From Roseburia sp. (GTDB lineage: Bacteria > Bacillota > Clostridia > Lachnospirales > Lachnospiraceae): a DNA stretch of 64,000 bases. The translations under genes and the position numbers were made by a program. The DNA lies in assembly GCA_022771695.1 (NCBI GenBank), contig JALEKJ010000008.1, positions 1 to 64,000 of the forward strand, given 5' to 3'. Positions 62,694-64,000 of this stretch are shown one piece after another (position 1 is the first letter of the stretch; each line of letters starts with the position of its first letter). A model generated the notes under the pieces. The model was not told the DNA's origin. It did not search any database and worked only from the letters and a program-made list of their open reading frames with translations.

Positions 62694-62704
62694 TGGAGGC
62701 AAAC

Positions 62705-63379
62705 ATGAGTCAGGCAGTTATCATTAAAAGCAGTAAATGTGGCATCAACTTGGTATTGGATGCCGGATTGCCGTTTCAAGAATTATTGGACGAAATATTG
62801 AGTCGTTTCAAAGAATCAGAAAAGTTCTTTGCAAACGCATCCTTTGCCATTTCCTTTGAAGGAAGAGATCTGACCGACGAGGAAAAGTATCAGATTATTG
62901 ATGCCATCATGGCAGAGACAAGTATCAAGATTCTTTGCATTATGGAAGAAGATGAGATACGGGATGCCATTATCCGGCAAAAGATGCAGGAGCAGGAGTT
63001 GCAACAACGTGCGGCAGAGGCAGAACAAAAAGTAAAAGGTTCGTTTTACTACGGAAGCCTTACCGAAGGTGAGCGTCTGGAAACTGCTGAGAGCATTGTG
63101 ATTATCGGAGATGTCCCACATGGTGCTTCTGTTGTATCACAATCTGACATCGTAGTATTAGGAGCATTAAAAGGAAGTGCTTATGCAGGCATGTCCGGCA
63201 ACCAGGACAGTTTTATCTCGGCGCTTGACTTTGCACCTGAAAGTTATAATATTGCAGGTATTTACGGGGAACCTGTGCATAAGAGCAAAAACTCCCTATT
63301 TTCCAAACGTAATAAGACTCCGCTGGCAATGATTGCAACTGCAAGCGCGGGTATTATTAGTGTCAGTCCGTTAAATTAG
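62705..63379 (+). CDS. minC: Septum site-determining protein MinC
   Basis: 224-aa inhibitor of FtsZ ring assembly. The N-terminal domain (1-95) has VIIKSSKCGINLVLDAGLPFQELLDEI; the C-terminal beta-helix (about 110-210) has ESIVIIGDVPHGASVVSQSDIVVLGALKGSAYAG, the MinD-binding part. ATG 62705 follows ggagg by 4 nt; an ATG at 62693 overlaps the PBP2 stop. Confidence 0.94.
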   Translation: MSQAVIIKSSKCGINLVLDAGLPFQELLDEILSRFKESEKFFANASFAISFEGRDLTDEEKYQIIDAIMAETSIKILCIMEEDEIRDAIIRQKMQEQELQQRAAEAEQKVKGSFYYGSLTEGERLETAESIVIIGDVPHGASVVSQSDIVVLGALKGSAYAGMSGNQDSFISALDFAPESYNIAGIYGEPVHKSKNSLFSKRNKTPLAMIATASAGIISVSPLN

Positions 63380-63412
63380 GGCTGAACAATATAAAAACAG
63401 GAGGTCTTCCAA

Positions 63413-64000
63413 ATGGGTGAAGTCATTACTTTTACCTCAGGAAAAGGCGGCGTTGGCAAGACGACTACAACAGCCAACGTTGGCGTAGGACTTTCACTGT
63501 TAGATAAAAAGGTGGTATTGGTGGATACCGATATCGGCTTAAGAAATCTTGATGTGGTCATGGGACTGGAAAATCGAATTCTCTACAATCTGGTCGATGT
63601 CTTGACCGGGAAATGCCGCTTAAAGCAGGCATTAATCCGGGATAAGCGTTATCCCAACCTATCGATGATTCCGTCCTCATGCTCCAATGAATGCAAAGAC
63701 AGCTTAAATTCAAAACAGATGACGATTTTGATTGAGGAGTTGCGTCAGGAGTTCGATTATATCTTAATCGACAGTCCGGCAGGAATTGACGCTGGTTTTC
63801 GTCTGGCAACCATTGGTGCTGACCGCATTATTGTAGTAACAACACCACAGATTGCAGCCATCCATGATGCAGACTGTGTGCTTCAGCTTTTGAAACGCCA
63901 AAAGGCAGAAAACTTAAATCTTTTGGTCAACTGTTTTCGCAGACAGATGGTGCGGGAAGGTAATATGCTTGATTTGCCGGATATCTGCGAGCTCTTAGAG
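63413..64000 (+). CDS. minD: Septum site-determining ATPase MinD, 3' partial
   Basis: The first 196 codons of MinD, open to the window end. Deviant Walker A SGKGGVGKTTTTANVG (residues 9-24), VDTDIGLRNLDVVMGLENRI, and ILIDSPAGIDAGF. It is a membrane-associated ATPase that recruits MinC to the poles. SD aggagg lies 8 nt before ATG 63413, 33 bp after minC. Whether minE or divIVA-type partners follow cannot be seen. Confidence 0.96.
   Translation, partial: MGEVITFTSGKGGVGKTTTTANVGVGLSLLDKKVVLVDTDIGLRNLDVVMGLENRILYNLVDVLTGKCRLKQALIRDKRYPNLSMIPSSCSNECKDSLNSKQMTILIEELRQEFDYILIDSPAGIDAGFRLATIGADRIIVVTTPQIAAIHDADCVLQLLKRQKAENLNLLVNCFRRQMVREGNMLDLPDICELLE

Overview
This window comes from a low-GC Gram-positive anaerobe of the Clostridia, most likely a Lachnospiraceae member (Roseburia/Agathobacter/Eubacterium-like). 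The grounds are strong Shine-Dalgarno sequences, sigma-A promoters, the chorion-like high-cysteine small protein, an Re-type citrate synthase next to a eukaryote-like isocitrate dehydrogenase, YqfC/YqfD sporulation genes, a TepA-FtsK/SpoIIIE neighbourhood and the radC-mreBCD-PBP2-minCD order. Almost all genes lie on the + strand. The exceptions are tyrA, three small genes near 11.4-12.5 kb and one zinc-ribbon membrane protein. I see no rRNA, tRNA, CRISPR array, insertion sequence, prophage or clear sign of horizontal transfer: this is ordinary chromosomal core.

Layout. 1-6.5 kb: amino-sugar/PTS block (ptsI, ptsH, cutC, nagB), then an antiterminator-controlled operon (RAT plus terminator, licT-like gene, IIA, NagE-like IICB). 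6.5-10 kb: tyrA (-) and an EF-G-like GTPase, transcribed divergently. 10-13.7 kb: accessory stretch with a secreted InlB-repeat protein, four small proteins (94, 108, 46 and 69 aa) with sporulation-type promoter motifs, and an orphan receiver protein. 13.7-17.2 kb: a palindrome-controlled operon of Re-citrate synthase, GntR regulator and isocitrate dehydrogenase, which would make 2-oxoglutarate. 17.2-24.6 kb: ABC-F protein, rex with a possible autoregulatory site, nnr, alr, a mazF with no antitoxin gene beside it, and a CNNM/CBS membrane protein. 24.6-28.3 kb: yebC, metY, glgA. 28.4-36.4 kb: tepA, uppP, ftsK, fhs, folD and a zinc-ribbon/TPR/CHB_HEX membrane protein. 36.4-40.1 kb: a second zinc-ribbon membrane protein (-), rlmH, an rsmH paralogue and a pyrimidine-nucleoside phosphorylase.

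40.1-46.5 kb: the conserved yqfC-yqfD-phoH-(PgpH-like)-ybeY block. The PgpH position holds a shortened protein whose HD catalytic pair is gone. A SpoVB/MurJ-family flippase and a BofC-like protein follow. 46.5-56.7 kb: two unrelated flavoproteins, then mutS-mutL-miaA-ynbB. 56.7-64 kb: the cell-shape and division operon radC-mreB-mreC-mreD-PBP2-minC-minD, with minD cut by the window end.

I found no wholly new system. The best leads are the degenerate HD membrane protein in the pgpH slot, an HPr with Arg in place of the regulatory Ser46, the small-gene cluster with sigma-E/sigma-K-like promoters, the 30-bp perfect palindrome at the citrate synthase promoter, tandem hairpins between mutS and mutL, and a probably leaderless rlmH.
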